Under the pieces are notes generated by a model. The model worked only from the letters and a program-made list of their open reading frames with translations, was not told the origin of the DNA and searched no databases. From NCBI GenBank assembly GCA_963792445.1, contig CAWBWO010000020.1:1-64000 (forward strand): a stretch of DNA of 64,000 nucleotides. Reading direction: 5' to 3'. The position numbers and the translations under genes were made by a program. Each line of letters begins with the position of its first letter. Position 1 is the stretch's first letter. This document shows positions 37,304-47,414 of the stretch, piece by piece. The DNA is from Rummeliibacillus sp963792445. GTDB taxonomy: Bacteria; Bacillota; Bacilli; Bacillales_A; Planococcaceae.

Positions 37304-38524
37304 TTATAGAATGGGACTTGATAACTCTTCGATATTTACTTTTATCCAATGGTGCATATTCTCCATTTTTTCTAACATTTCATTTTTTGAAGAAAACTTT
37401 AATATTAATATTCCTATCACCGCATTACCACCTGTAAATGCAGTGATTGAATCACCTTCATTTACTATAGGATGATATTCAACAAAGTTGCATTCTTTAA
37501 TTTCATTATGGATTTCAATATTTTTAAATTTACCATTTTTCTGACTATGAATAAGATAGATAGACCAATATCCTTTTGAGTCTACTATTTTCAAATCACT
37601 GCAATCTTCATCTAGTGCTGCTTTTATCGTATATTCAACTAAGTCTATCCCAGTGGAAAGTTCTGTAACTTGAGAAATCAAACACCCTCCATGTCTTGCA
37701 ACTAGTTCATTTAAATAGATATTTTCTTCTTCATCAATGAAGAAATCAAAATGAACTGGCCCTGTTTTCATATTTAATAAATTCCATGCTCTTTGGACTT
37801 CATCATGTATTTTATTTTGAATACGATCTGGCATATTGTAAGGCCAACTTATGCCTGTTGGTACAAATGGATTAATACCTGTCGGATCTTGATGCCCGTT
37901 TGCAAAACTACGAAATACCAGTTTTCCATCTACTGAAAACCCATCACCTGTTATAAAATAGCCTTTCTTTTCTATATATTCTTCTATTACAAATCGTTTC
38001 ACTCTTGAAAAAGAAAGTGCATTTTCTACTTTTTCTTGTAATAGTTCAATCGAGTTTAGTTTGGAAATTCCTCTGCTCCCAGATGAATCCACTGGTTTTA
38101 TGACTACTGGCATATTAAAATGATGAAAAGCATCCCTTGCTTCTTCAAAACTACTATATCCTTTTGCTCTTGGAACTGAAAAATTATTTTCTTTTAAAAA
38201 CTCTCGATACATATCTTTATTAGACAAAATTTCTATAGACTTATATGGATTTGTTGGTAATCCCAACTTTTCAGCAACATATGCAGCCGTTTTTGCAGCA
38301 GGTTCCGATGTATAGCAAGTAATTCCATCTATTTGGAGTTTTTCTGCTAAGGCTAACACTGCTTCTTTATCTGTATAACTAATATTATGATATTCATTTG
38401 CATATTGATGCCCAGGATTATGTTCTAAATAATCACAAGTAATTACGTAATGCCCCATTTCTCTTGCTTTTTTTATAGCTCGAATTTGGGTATAACTACC
38501 ATTTAATATTAGCAATTTTTTCAA
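37304..38524 (-). CDS. ATP-grasp ligase-like protein, tandem copy 1
   Basis: A 406-residue paralogue of the gene at 36015-37214: MKKLLILNGSYTQIRAIKKA, GLPTNPYKSIEILSNKDMYR, MPVVIKPVDSSGSRGISKLN, GDGFSVDGKLVFRSFANG, and IYLNELVARHGGCLISQVTE, where copy 2 has MEIAPRNGG. These substitutions at the ATP/Mg site (Leu-Asn-Glu for Leu-Met-Glu, His-Gly-Gly for Asn-Gly-Gly) and TGPVHFDFFIDEEEN point to a diverged substrate or activity. The catalytic Glu is kept, but the usual Asn of the EIAxRNGG pattern is His. The start is TTG at 38524, overlapping the wzx TGA, with GAGGTGA upstream. Coupled to wzx. Confidence 0.8.
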   Translation of the reverse strand: MKKLLILNGSYTQIRAIKKAREMGHYVITCDYLEHNPGHQYANEYHNISYTDKEAVLALAEKLQIDGITCYTSEPAAKTAAYVAEKLGLPTNPYKSIEILSNKDMYREFLKENNFSVPRAKGYSSFEEARDAFHHFNMPVVIKPVDSSGSRGISKLNSIELLQEKVENALSFSRVKRFVIEEYIEKKGYFITGDGFSVDGKLVFRSFANGHQDPTGINPFVPTGISWPYNMPDRIQNKIHDEVQRAWNLLNMKTGPVHFDFFIDEEENIYLNELVARHGGCLISQVTELSTGIDLVEYTIKAALDEDCSDLKIVDSKGYWSIYLIHSQKNGKFKNIEIHNEIKECNFVEYHPIVNEGDSITAFTGGNAVIGILILKFSSKNEMLEKMENMHHWIKVNIEELSSPIL

Positions 38525-40005
38525 TTCTTCACCTCATTATTTATCCTGTTCGTTTTATATTTACTTTTAAATATCTCTTTCAAAGTCATTAGTAGATAGT
38601 TAAAACATTCAAGATTAAATATCTTAGCAAGCCCTATATAAACAGCTATACCTATAAGCACTTGAATGATTAAAGTTATAAGTGCTGTTAGCTCAAACCA
38701 ATGAATAGTGTATACAATCGCACCCATCATTAAAGATAATAGTAAGGATGGAAAAATATCTTTCCATTGTTCTTTATAACTATAGTTAATTAACTTAAGG
38801 TTGGGATAGGCATTAATAAAGGAAGACAATAGACTACCAATGCAGCCTCCCCAAGCAATTCCATAAATTCCAAACGGTATACTAATTGCTAGTATCATTA
38901 AGCCCAATACTTTCTTTATGATTTCAAGTTTTAAAAAAAGGTCACTGCGGCCCAAAGCATTCATCGCTTGTAAATTCGCCGTGTGAATAGGCCATAATGC
39001 ATAAGAAACACAGAATATTTGCAAGAAAGGAACAACAGGTAACCATTTTTCTGTCAACAATAGAATTACCAATGGTTTCGCAATAACTGCAAGCCCCACC
39101 ATCATCGGAAATATGATAAATGAACTTGAAACGATTGATCTACGAACCATTTCTTTCACTCTCACGTAATTATCCTGATATTTTGATAGAGTTGGAAACA
39201 TAACTGATTGAATAGAGCCATCGATGTTACTAACAATTAAATTTGGAAATTGTTCTCCCCTATTATAAAAACCAAGAGTTGCTGGGCTAAACATTTTACC
39301 AACTAAAAGACTTCTTAAATTTGAATACAATGAATCAATTAAACCAGAAGCCAACAACTTCCAACCAAATGATAAAAGACTTTTAATTCGATACAATGAA
39401 AACGTGAGTTGAGGTCTCCACTTTACAATGAACCATAGTATAATTGTGGTCATAATCTGATTTGATAACAGTTGACCTACCAATGACCAAATGCCAAAAC
39501 TAGTATATGCCATCGTGATTCCTACAATGCCTGATACTATAGTCGATCCTAAGCTACTTATGAAGAGTTTTTTAAATTGCATTTTTCTTGAGATTATTGC
39601 AGTCTGTACAGAATTTAATGCGCCGAAAAACAATGTAAGCGAAAGAACTCTTAGCACAATTATAAAATCAGGTTGTTCAAAAAATGTAGCAATCAATGGT
39701 GCAGTAAAGAAAAGAATGATATAAAGTAGAATAGAAGCTAGTAAACTCAAATAAAAGACCGAAGAAAAATCAACGTGATCAGCATCTTTCTTCTGAATCA
39801 ATGCAGTACTAAACCCACTTTGTACAAAGATTCCTGCAATCGAAGTGAAAATCGTAACAAGTACAATTAACCCAAATTGCTCTGGTAGAAGAAGACGAGC
39901 TAAAAAAATTGTTACGACGAATTGAATACCTTGTGTTCCTATTCTCTCCATAAACTTCCATAAGAGTGATGCAATCACTTTAGATTTTGTTATATCATCA
40001 CTCAT
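38521..40005 (-). CDS. wzx: Wzx-type polysaccharide flippase (oligosaccharide flippase family)
   Basis: A 494-residue membrane protein with about 12-14 hydrophobic helices. The N-terminal SLLWKFMERIGTQGIQFVVT, FLARLLLPEQFGLIVLVTIF and QSGFSTALIQKKDADHVDFS are typical of WzxC/TuaB flippases of the MOP superfamily. It would move lipid-linked repeat units across the cytoplasmic membrane. Its start overlaps the preceding glycosyltransferase stop, and its stop overlaps the ATP-grasp copy 1 start, so it is translationally coupled on both sides. Confidence 0.9.
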   Translation of the reverse strand: MSDDITKSKVIASLLWKFMERIGTQGIQFVVTIFLARLLLPEQFGLIVLVTIFTSIAGIFVQSGFSTALIQKKDADHVDFSSVFYLSLLASILLYIILFFTAPLIATFFEQPDFIIVLRVLSLTLFFGALNSVQTAIISRKMQFKKLFISSLGSTIVSGIVGITMAYTSFGIWSLVGQLLSNQIMTTIILWFIVKWRPQLTFSLYRIKSLLSFGWKLLASGLIDSLYSNLRSLLVGKMFSPATLGFYNRGEQFPNLIVSNIDGSIQSVMFPTLSKYQDNYVRVKEMVRRSIVSSSFIIFPMMVGLAVIAKPLVILLLTEKWLPVVPFLQIFCVSYALWPIHTANLQAMNALGRSDLFLKLEIIKKVLGLMILAISIPFGIYGIAWGGCIGSLLSSFINAYPNLKLINYSYKEQWKDIFPSLLLSLMMGAIVYTIHWFELTALITLIIQVLIGIAVYIGLAKIFNLECFNYLLMTLKEIFKSKYKTNRINNEVKN

Positions 40006-40962
40006 GTTATTAACTTCCTTTTTAATAGCCTTAATATTTTGGTGACAATTGGAATATATTGATCTAAAAATATTTTTAGCTTTTGACGAAATCCTAGTGA
40101 TGAATATATTTCTTTAAATTTTTCAGCTTTTGCTTGTTTGAACTTTCTTTGCTTTACTAATAGAAAAAATTGATTATAGTTTCTTGTACTATTAATTGTT
40201 TTATCAAATTGATATTTTGTGTATTGATTTAATTCATCTAGCATTTTTGCAATCTTATTAAAATGATTATTTTCTTTTTCTAAAGTAGATAAATTTCTTG
40301 CTGTCCAAGATGAACTATCTCCTATTCGATAGGCAGACATTAACTCATCCATATAATAAACTTCTCCAAGTAATGCCAAATTAATTGTCGATGGGTAATC
40401 TCCCACCGGGGCATTCAATAAGAAATCCGGTCTTTCATGAATAAATATCGTCGGAAAAAACATTGAATTAGTAAGGAATAGACCTCCTCCCCCTTTAATT
40501 ACTTCTTCTACTATAAAAGTTTTGCTTGCCTTTGTTAGGTCGGCTAAAATATTTGAGTTGTTTTTCTGTCGACACTACTTTTCCTCCATGGACACATAGG
40601 CTACATTCAGGATGTTCTTCCATAAAGTCGAATTGTTTCTGTAATTTATGAGGATCAGTCCAATAATCGTCGCCTTCACAAATTGATAAATACTTACCCA
40701 CGGCTCTTTTTTCATTTATAAAAGAAACATCTGCTCCCTTAGAATACTGATTTTCAGTTTGGTATATTGGTTTTATTAGATTTGGATATTTCTTTTGATA
40801 TTCTTTAATAATTTCTACTGTTCTATCTGTAGAGGCATCATCGTGAATTAGTATTTCATAATTAAAATTTGTTTGCTGCATTAAGAAACTTTCTATTGCA
40901 TCAGAAATATATTGTTCATGGTTAAAAGTGATACAACTTATACTCACCATTATTTCCTTCAT
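40002..40962 (-). pseudogene. Family 2 glycosyltransferase (single frameshift)
   Basis: GT-A-fold glycosyltransferase of about 320 residues. The start VSISCITFNHEQYISDAIES, ILIHDDASTDRTVEII, and CEGDDYWTDPHKLQKQFDFM (DxD-like EGDDYW) are hallmark motifs. Near 40535-40545 the frame slips: one frame ends NKGKQNFYSRRSN, while the other reads LTKASKTFIVEEVIKGGGGL and joins SMFFPTIFIHERPDFLLNAP. The ATG at 40962 is preferred because AAGGGG is too close to the ATG two codons earlier. The sugar donor is unknown. Confidence 0.82.
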
Positions 40963-41045
40963 CTGCATTCCCCTTATTAAATTAATAGTATTAGATTTTC
41001 ATATGATACGTTCTTGTATAGTTAAAACGCTTTAATGATTTATAT

Positions 41046-42364
41046 TTAATTATTACTATTTTCAAAATATTTTTTTCCGATAATATAGAGAGCAAGTATA
41101 TAAAAAAATTCATCAAAAAATAAAATATCTAATGATAACCATGGGATAAAGCATGCGATTGCAAATATAACGCTTAAAACACTATTTGATTCTGTTTTTA
41201 TTTTATTATTTAGTTGGAAAAGCCAAATTGCTAGGATCATCGAACCAATTATTCCAAATTGATATAACGATTGAATTAACGTATTGTGCGCAGCAAAATT
41301 AAGTTTACTGGAGTACACACTTGAATAGCCTTGCCCAAAAAATAATGCGAATGGGTTATTTTCAAAAAATGAGATATAATTTTCTAATATTGTACTTCTA
41401 CCTGTAGTTAAAGAGTTTGTATCACTTACCATATCAAATCGAATCATATACATATGAATCTGATCTGCAAAAATGCCTGAAGAAATGATGAAAATTACAC
41501 CAATTGCCACACAAAGTATTATTCTTATTTTTAATAGAATATTCTCTTTATTAAATAATAGTGTCAGCATCCACAAGAAACTCACTACAATTAATACGAA
41601 TAAGAACATTTTCGATACTGATAATAAACCTAAATAAATTAGCGCAATGACTAATACGAATAACTTTATAGCATGTTTAAATTCTTTATTCATTGCAATA
41701 ATAAGCAAACCACAAATCGCAACGATTATATGGGATGAATAAAAATTAGCATCACCATAAAAACCACTCAATCGTGTTAAGCCTACTCTTTTCCATTCGT
41801 AAACATCGATGTATTGGAGCATATGGGGATACTTCATTAATATTTTTGAAATAAAACCAGCTGTAATAATCCCGGTTGAGAATGAAATAATAGAAAGTTC
41901 AAATGATAGTTGATCTCTATATAATTTCAAATAAGTAGGAAGAAAGAATAACATAAATACAAACATCACATAGCTCATTGAAAAGTTTTGATTTAATAGT
42001 AATTTTAAGATTAATGTATAAATGATAAAGATTAATACTAATAATAGATTTCCTACCTCTATTATTCCTTTTTTTTCTTTATATTCTTTTGAAAAAAATA
42101 ACATGATGAAGAAAATCAGTACAATGATTGTATAAAAGTAAAATCCCCATGATTTAATTTCATGATTGGAGACCATGGTAGAAAAAATAGCATAATTGGC
42201 AAAAAGGAACTTTTAGGACTGAATAAAACTATTGCATAAAAGCCTATTAATCCAATTAAGATTAATATATTTATATTCACTGTATGTCCATAAGATAAAA
42301 CAAGAACATCTACTATTGAACAAACTATTATTTTTTTGTAAGTACTATTAGACTCATTAGCCAT
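41046..42364 (-). pseudogene. wzy: O-antigen polymerase/ligase-like membrane protein, candidate Wzy (single frameshift)
   Basis: Hydrophobic protein of about 438 residues and ten or more helices. The N-terminal piece (MANESNSTYKKIIVCSIVDV... SPIMKLNHGDFTF) and the main piece (YTIIVLIFFIMLFFSKEYKE) are separated by one indel near 42125-42135. A large loop contains GLTRLSGFYGDANFYSSHII and LTTGRSTILENYISFF, then HNTLIQSLYQFGIIG, the pattern of Wzy/WaaL PF04932 proteins. It would polymerise repeat units outside the membrane. The start at 42364 has AAGGAAG and overlaps the preceding glycosyltransferase stop by eight bases. Confidence 0.8.
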
Positions 42365-43555
42365 AAGAATCTTCCTTATTAATAACAAAATGAAATTTCT
42401 TATATGATGTATCATTCGTATATAATTGATTTTTTAAATTAGAAGAATTCTTATGAATGTATTTCCTAATTTCTAAAATAGATTCTAACATTTCTTTAAT
42501 CCCATTCGTTTGTATTTTCACAAATAAATCCAGAATCGTAATCTTCAAGCATTTCCTTTGCTGAGATTGTATCCGTCGTGAGGATTGGTATTCCTAAATA
42601 TTTTGCTTCTTCAAGAACCATTGGTGCTGCCTCGTGATATGAAGGCAACAAAAATAAATCTGCATTTTTCATAAATCTATATGGATTATCTTGATTGCCA
42701 AATAGTATAATATTGTTATCCAAAGAATAGGAGCGAATTAAATTTTCAATTTCCGTTCTTTGACTTCCCTCACCTACTATATGCCAGCATATTTTAGGGC
42801 TATGTTTTACAAGCTTAGCTATTATTTCAATCGTTCTGATAATTCCTTTTTCTTCACTTAAGCGTGCAATAGTTAAGATATTATAATGGTCCTTTTGATA
42901 TTGATAAGGAGAAATTTCTGCTTTAGACTTTATTTCTTTATAATTGTGGAAATTTTTCACTACAAGTACTTTTGATTCTAGTTCGGGCAAAGCTTTTATA
43001 AAATGATTTTTGCAACCATTGGATACTGTAATAACTTGATCAAACCGCATATAGTTTCTTTTATTTCTTTTCGTGTTACCTCCAAAATTCAATATAATCA
43101 CAATGAATGAAAGCAATATTCTTTTTTGCCTCTATCCTCTCTAAAACGAATTCATTACATCCTCCATAAAATGATTGATCCGGAGATCCATGTAAATAAG
43201 AAATGGCAATATCAAAATCTCTTAATTTCTTTTGACTTGTGATTAACCATTTAATAGGAAGATAACTATTTATTAAATTCGTCCAATATACTAAGAATGC
43301 TCGAATAGCATACAAAAATAAGCCCATTTGTTTTGATTCACTTTGTGAAATTCCTAATAATTTTAGAAATGGGTTTGCTTCAATCACGTTTATTTGTTTT
43401 GGTAGATCTTTTTTATATTCACCAGTACAACTAAATACAAATAAAGTAATGTCGAATTTATCTTTTATTTCATTTAATAAATTGATTAATGCTTTTTGTA
43501 CTCCGCCCGTTGCTAAATTATTATTTACTATTATAATTCTCTTCTTATCGGTCAT
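42357..43555 (-). pseudogene. Family 4 glycosyltransferase (two frameshifts)
   Basis: GT-B-fold enzyme of about 398 residues. The N-terminus KKRIIIVNNNLATGGVQKAL is a typical GT4 start. Break 1 near 43081 lies in TTTT: removing one T turns IEFWR-stop into IEFGGNTKRNKRNYMRFDQV. The C-terminal Rossmann domain has ILTIARLSEEKGIIRTIEII, HIVGEGSQRTEIENLI and FLLPSYHEAAPMVLEEAKYL (the EX7E region). Break 2 near 42522 turns ENTNEWD-stop into NGIKEMLESILEIRKYI, ending at 42357. The donor and acceptor sugars are unknown. Confidence 0.82.
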
Positions 43556-43604
43556 ATGAGACTACTCCCTTTGCATTAGAAATTGATGCCATAATTACCA
43601 ATAT

Positions 43605-44381
43605 TCAAATTATTTTTGTCCCACGAATCATCAACTTATAGGCTTCATTTAGGGATTTATCTTTTCTAAACATTTTTCTATGTCTAATGACAAATTGTAA
43701 ACAAAGCAACTTTGCATATTGTTTTGATAAACACTTATAAAAGGCGCCTTTATCAATAAAGTATTTATCCGAATATCCCTCAAACCAAGTAGACTTTTCT
43801 TGACTGACATAACCAATTACCTCAGGGCTTGAATATACTTTTAAGCCTTTTCTTATACATTCTGCTATAAATAAACTGTCTTCTCCCGCACTGTATTTTG
43901 CGCCTCCCCCAAATAAGATGGAAAAATGTACATTTACCTTTCTTACTTGCTCCGTTCTTACAGCCATACTTACGGCACCATATTTTAAACAATTAAAAAA
44001 TCGGATTCTTCTATATTTTTCAATTGTATAGGTGGGTCTATCAGTATTCGTACTCGGTACATTAAAAATAATTATGTCTGCAGTTGGATTTTTTTTGAAA
44101 GCATTTTGAATGATTGCTTTATAATTCTCTACATATGTCACATCTTCATCAGCAAATAGACATGTATCTGCCGTTGCACGCATCAGTGCGTTATTTCTGC
44201 TCAAGCCAATTCCACGCTCAGCAAAAGATAGAAATTTAATACAGTTGCCTTCATACATAAATTCTTCAAAATAGTTACGTTCACATTGATTGATTACAAT
44301 AGCATCTGATCGTATTTTCATTTTATTTAATAAGCCTTTATCGGTTTGATGCATAGTTGATACCAATACTTGTAATTCCAT
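43605..44381 (-). CDS. Glycosyltransferase, family 2-like
   Basis: A 258-residue GT-A-type protein: MELQVLVSTMHQTDKGLL, FAERGIGLSRNNALMRATAD and CLFADEDVTYVENYKAII, with the acidic DED metal site. GGAKYSAGEDSLFIAECIRK is the usual second acidic region. It resembles glycosyltransferases of capsule clusters that extend short repeat units. Ribosome site GTGGGGAG. It lies between two GT4 genes, with 20-50 base spacers. Confidence 0.82.
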   Translation of the reverse strand: MELQVLVSTMHQTDKGLLNKMKIRSDAIVINQCERNYFEEFMYEGNCIKFLSFAERGIGLSRNNALMRATADTCLFADEDVTYVENYKAIIQNAFKKNPTADIIIFNVPSTNTDRPTYTIEKYRRIRFFNCLKYGAVSMAVRTEQVRKVNVHFSILFGGGAKYSAGEDSLFIAECIRKGLKVYSSPEVIGYVSQEKSTWFEGYSDKYFIDKGAFYKCLSKQYAKLLCLQFVIRHRKMFRKDKSLNEAYKLMIRGTKII

Positions 44382-44402
44382 ATAATCTCCCCACTTACAA
44401 TA

Positions 44403-45605
44403 TTACTCGATCAATAAAGATATGATTTCTATATAAGTTTTTTTTCTATCAAACTTTTCTTCTGCTAATCTACGACTATTTTCACCCATGAATTTTCTTA
44501 AGGATTCATCCTCATACAATTTCAATAACTTATCTGCAAAATCAGTGGGATTATTATTTAGGCAATTAAGTCCTATTTGATACTCTTCTACTAATCCTCT
44601 ATATTCAGGATTTTCTTGCGTATTAATAACTGGTAATCCTGCAGCTACATAGTCAGCATGCTTATTGATGATACTAGCTGCAGATCCACTTTTGATTGGA
44701 TTTACAACGATATTACATACTGATAAAATTTCAATCATTTTGCCATAATCTAACTCTCCTGTAAACTGGGTATTTATACCTAATTTATGTGCATACTTTT
44801 TAAATAATTTTTTAAGAGGACCATCCCCCATAATAATAAATTTAATGTTTTTATACCCTTTGTCTTGAAGAAGCTTTAACCCATCAAATACTGTCCTTAA
44901 ATCGTAACTATGTCCTAAAGTTCCTATATATCCAAGCCATATTTCATTTTTAGGCTTATTAATATTTTTATTTTCTTTCACTAATTGATCGAAATGATTT
45001 AGTTCAGTTCCCAAATAAACGCATTTACTATTAAATGATTTATCATTTACTTCTAATGCTCTTTTTAAATAGGACTCCGATACTGCAATTATTTCATCAG
45101 CCAAAGAATAAATATAATCTGCCTTTTTTTTCATAGGGTAAAAAATAATATCTGTAAATACTGGTATTTTAATAACCATTTTAAAAGCTTCTGGCCATAA
45201 ATCTTGAACATCTAGAATAAACTTTATATTTTCACTTTTAGCATATTTCGCTGCAATTTTAGCCACATCAAGTGAAGGTACAGCACAATAAATAACATCC
45301 GGCTTCTTTCGTTTTTGTAAGTACTTTTTTAAATTTTCCCCAAAGACATAGTGACTATAAATTCTTTTGAGCGTTACGTTTTTTTGATAGCTCGGTTCAA
45401 AAAGCATTGTAAATTTATACGGAAAATTATTAAGTTGCTCATTTGTAATATTTCTTTGCATTTTCGTTTTATGTGAAAAGCTACTTGTCACAACTTCAAT
45501 CTTCACATTTATATTCTTCATATTTTCTGCAATATAATGAAATCTACCATTTCCTTTTTCACCAGGAGCTTGTGTAAAATGTGCGATTATTAGAATATCT
45601 TTCAA
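44403..45605 (-). CDS. Glycosyltransferase, family 4
   Basis: GT-B-fold glycosyltransferase of about 400 residues. ILIIAHFTQAPGEKGNGRFH is the N-terminal loop, WLGYIGTLGHSYDLRTVFDG starts the donor domain, and FIIMGDGPLKKLFKKYA and NPIKSGSAASIINKHADYVA cover the nucleotide-sugar region. The start is uncertain: a TTG at 45605 has GAGGTG nine bases upstream, while a GTG at 45617 would extend it by four codons. It resembles EpsD/WbpX-like enzymes; specificity is unknown. Confidence 0.82.
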   Translation of the reverse strand: MKDILIIAHFTQAPGEKGNGRFHYIAENMKNINVKIEVVTSSFSHKTKMQRNITNEQLNNFPYKFTMLFEPSYQKNVTLKRIYSHYVFGENLKKYLQKRKKPDVIYCAVPSLDVAKIAAKYAKSENIKFILDVQDLWPEAFKMVIKIPVFTDIIFYPMKKKADYIYSLADEIIAVSESYLKRALEVNDKSFNSKCVYLGTELNHFDQLVKENKNINKPKNEIWLGYIGTLGHSYDLRTVFDGLKLLQDKGYKNIKFIIMGDGPLKKLFKKYAHKLGINTQFTGELDYGKMIEILSVCNIVVNPIKSGSAASIINKHADYVAAGLPVINTQENPEYRGLVEEYQIGLNCLNNNPTDFADKLLKLYEDESLRKFMGENSRRLAEEKFDRKKTYIEIISLLIE

Positions 45606-45702
45606 ACTTCTTAGCACCTCATTTTCGCTATCGCTCTTTAATTAATAATGATTAGCTTAAGATTTTCATACTTTCCAATATTTAATTCACAAAATATTCA
45701 TT

Positions 45703-46711
45703 CTATTTTTGGGTATAAGGATTTTGATACTCAATCTTTTCTGACAGCTCACTTTTATTTTTAATTACTACACTGTCATACATCATCATAAGGATCTCTT
45801 CATCATAATCGCCTAAATTAGAACTATTTTCTAAACCTTTTATATTGTTTGCAATCAAGTTTATAAAATCAACGCCACAACTATATGCGTGTAAATAAGC
45901 CCCACCGAATCTTGGATTGATTTCTGAAATGATATACTCCCCATTTCTATAGAAGAAATCAATATCAATTGGCCCACTAAAATTGAACTTTGAAATAATT
46001 TCTTTTGTTATGTCAAAAAGTTGATGATTCTTAAATGATATGGTCTTATTCGCCCCACCAATTTTTGTTTCTAGCTTTTTTTGCAAATATACTTACTGGC
46101 TTTTTGCTAATTGTGTCTATATAAACATCCACACCTATATCAATTCCGTCCATATATTCTTGTATAATAAGATTTGGTTCCGCTAAACAGATCGATTTTA
46201 ATTCTTCAAAGTTGGTTACTTTCCTAGCCCCTATACTAGCACTCCCTGTTCTTGGCTTTACAAATACCGGGAAATCACAGTCTAGATTTTTATAGGCACT
46301 AGTGAATGAATCAATATCTTTATATGTTTTTACTGTTTTTATTTTGTTTTGAGTTAAATATTCAAACATAGCATATTTATCAAAACATAGTCTTGCTGAT
46401 TCTAAATTAGGCACTAATACTACAATCCCCATCTCTTCAAAAGTTTCGCGATGCTTGGCAAGTAGTTCGATCTCTGGATCAATGAATGTTGTAATCGCAT
46501 CAATATTGTCTTTTTTACAGATATCAATAATTATTGAAATATAATTTTCATTCGTTATTTTCGGTACGATATACTGTTTATCAGCAAAATAAAGTGCTGG
46601 GGCTGTATTCAAATGATCCGTCGCAATAACCTTTGAAGACTTATCCAATGAGTGTTTAAAGTATTTTATTAATTCAGCTCTACGTCCAACGCTACAAAAT
46701 AATAAGTTCAT
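45703..46711 (-). pseudogene. CarB-like ATP-grasp enzyme of capsule clusters (single frameshift)
   Basis: ATP-grasp protein of about 335 residues resembling the ATP-binding half of carbamoyl-phosphate synthase. The start MNLLFCSVGRRAELIKYFKH, VIATDHLNTAPALYFADKQY and DAITTFIDPEIELLAKHRE form the pre-ATP-grasp domain. FPVFVKPRTGSASIGARKV is the ATP lobe. Near 46075 the frame slips from SIFAKKARNKNWW to KKLETKIGGANKTISF; the rest carries GPIDIDFFYRNGEYIISEIN and PRFGG, the Mg/ATP motif. The ATG at 46711 follows GGAGGAAAAC. It lies directly after the sugar transferase gene, where EpsM/PglD-type acetyltransferases often sit. Confidence 0.8.
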
Positions 46712-46739
46712 AAGTTTTCCTCCACTAAGGGACATTATT

Positions 46740-47414
46740 TTATACTTCATCATTCTTCATTATTTCTAATGGCCTGCTCGTTCCATGAAAAGCCTCCATC
46801 GTTACGTCAGTATTTGAATTTATTCCGTCCCTAACAAACACCTTCTTAATAGTAAGTAACATGATCTTCCAGTCTTCCATAAAACTAATGTTATCTACAT
46901 AATTTACATCAAGTTCGAATTTATCTTCCCAACTAATTGCATTTCTTCCACTAATCTGGGCTAACCCTGATAATCCAGGTCTAACTTCATGGCGTCGTTT
47001 TTGGTGTTCGTTATAGAGTGGTAGATATTTTACTAATAATGGTCTGGGCCCAATGATCGACATATCACCCCTTAAAATATTCAAAAGTTCCGGAAGTTCA
47101 TCAAGGGACGTAGAACGTAAGAATTGCCCAAACTTAGTTAGTCGAATACTATCCGGTAATAACTCTCCATTCTGGTCTCTCTCATTTGACATGGTTCTAA
47201 ATTTATACATGACAAAAATTTTTTCATCTAGTCCGGGTCTTTCTTGTTTAAATAAAAATGGACCTCCAAGTTTTACTCTTACAAGAATTGCAACGAAAAT
47301 AAGAACAGGGCAAAGTATTATAATTGCAAAAAGGGATAATATGAAATCCATTGGTCTTTTTAACCTTCTTCTATAAACATTCGCTTTTTTTAAAGAATTC
47401 ATTATTTCATCCAT
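46740..47414 (-). CDS. Initiating sugar phosphotransferase (EpsL/PglC/WcaJ type)
   Basis: A 224-residue polyprenyl-phosphate sugar-1-phosphate transferase. A membrane-inserted hairpin near residues 22-45 (DFILSLFAIIILCPVLIFVA) is followed by GGPFLFKQERPGL, FVMYKFRTM, LRSTSLDELPELLNILRGDM with the catalytic Asp-Glu, and SIIGPRPLLVKYL. Such enzymes start repeat-unit synthesis by loading the first sugar phosphate onto undecaprenyl phosphate. With EpsC- and EpsN-like genes upstream, that sugar may be a 4-amino-4,6-dideoxy-GlcNAc derivative (inference). Its start overlaps the aminotransferase stop. Confidence 0.9.
   Translation of the reverse strand: MDEIMNSLKKANVYRRRLKRPMDFILSLFAIIILCPVLIFVAILVRVKLGGPFLFKQERPGLDEKIFVMYKFRTMSNERDQNGELLPDSIRLTKFGQFLRSTSLDELPELLNILRGDMSIIGPRPLLVKYLPLYNEHQKRRHEVRPGLSGLAQISGRNAISWEDKFELDVNYVDNISFMEDWKIMLLTIKKVFVRDGINSNTDVTMEAFHGTSRPLEIMKNDEV

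Noticed and set aside
34412..38524. CRISPR-like or simple tandem DNA repeat
   Set aside because: The similarity is between three ~1.2-kb protein-coding paralogues, not short spaced repeats. No CRISPR-type direct repeat with regular spacers was seen anywhere in the window.
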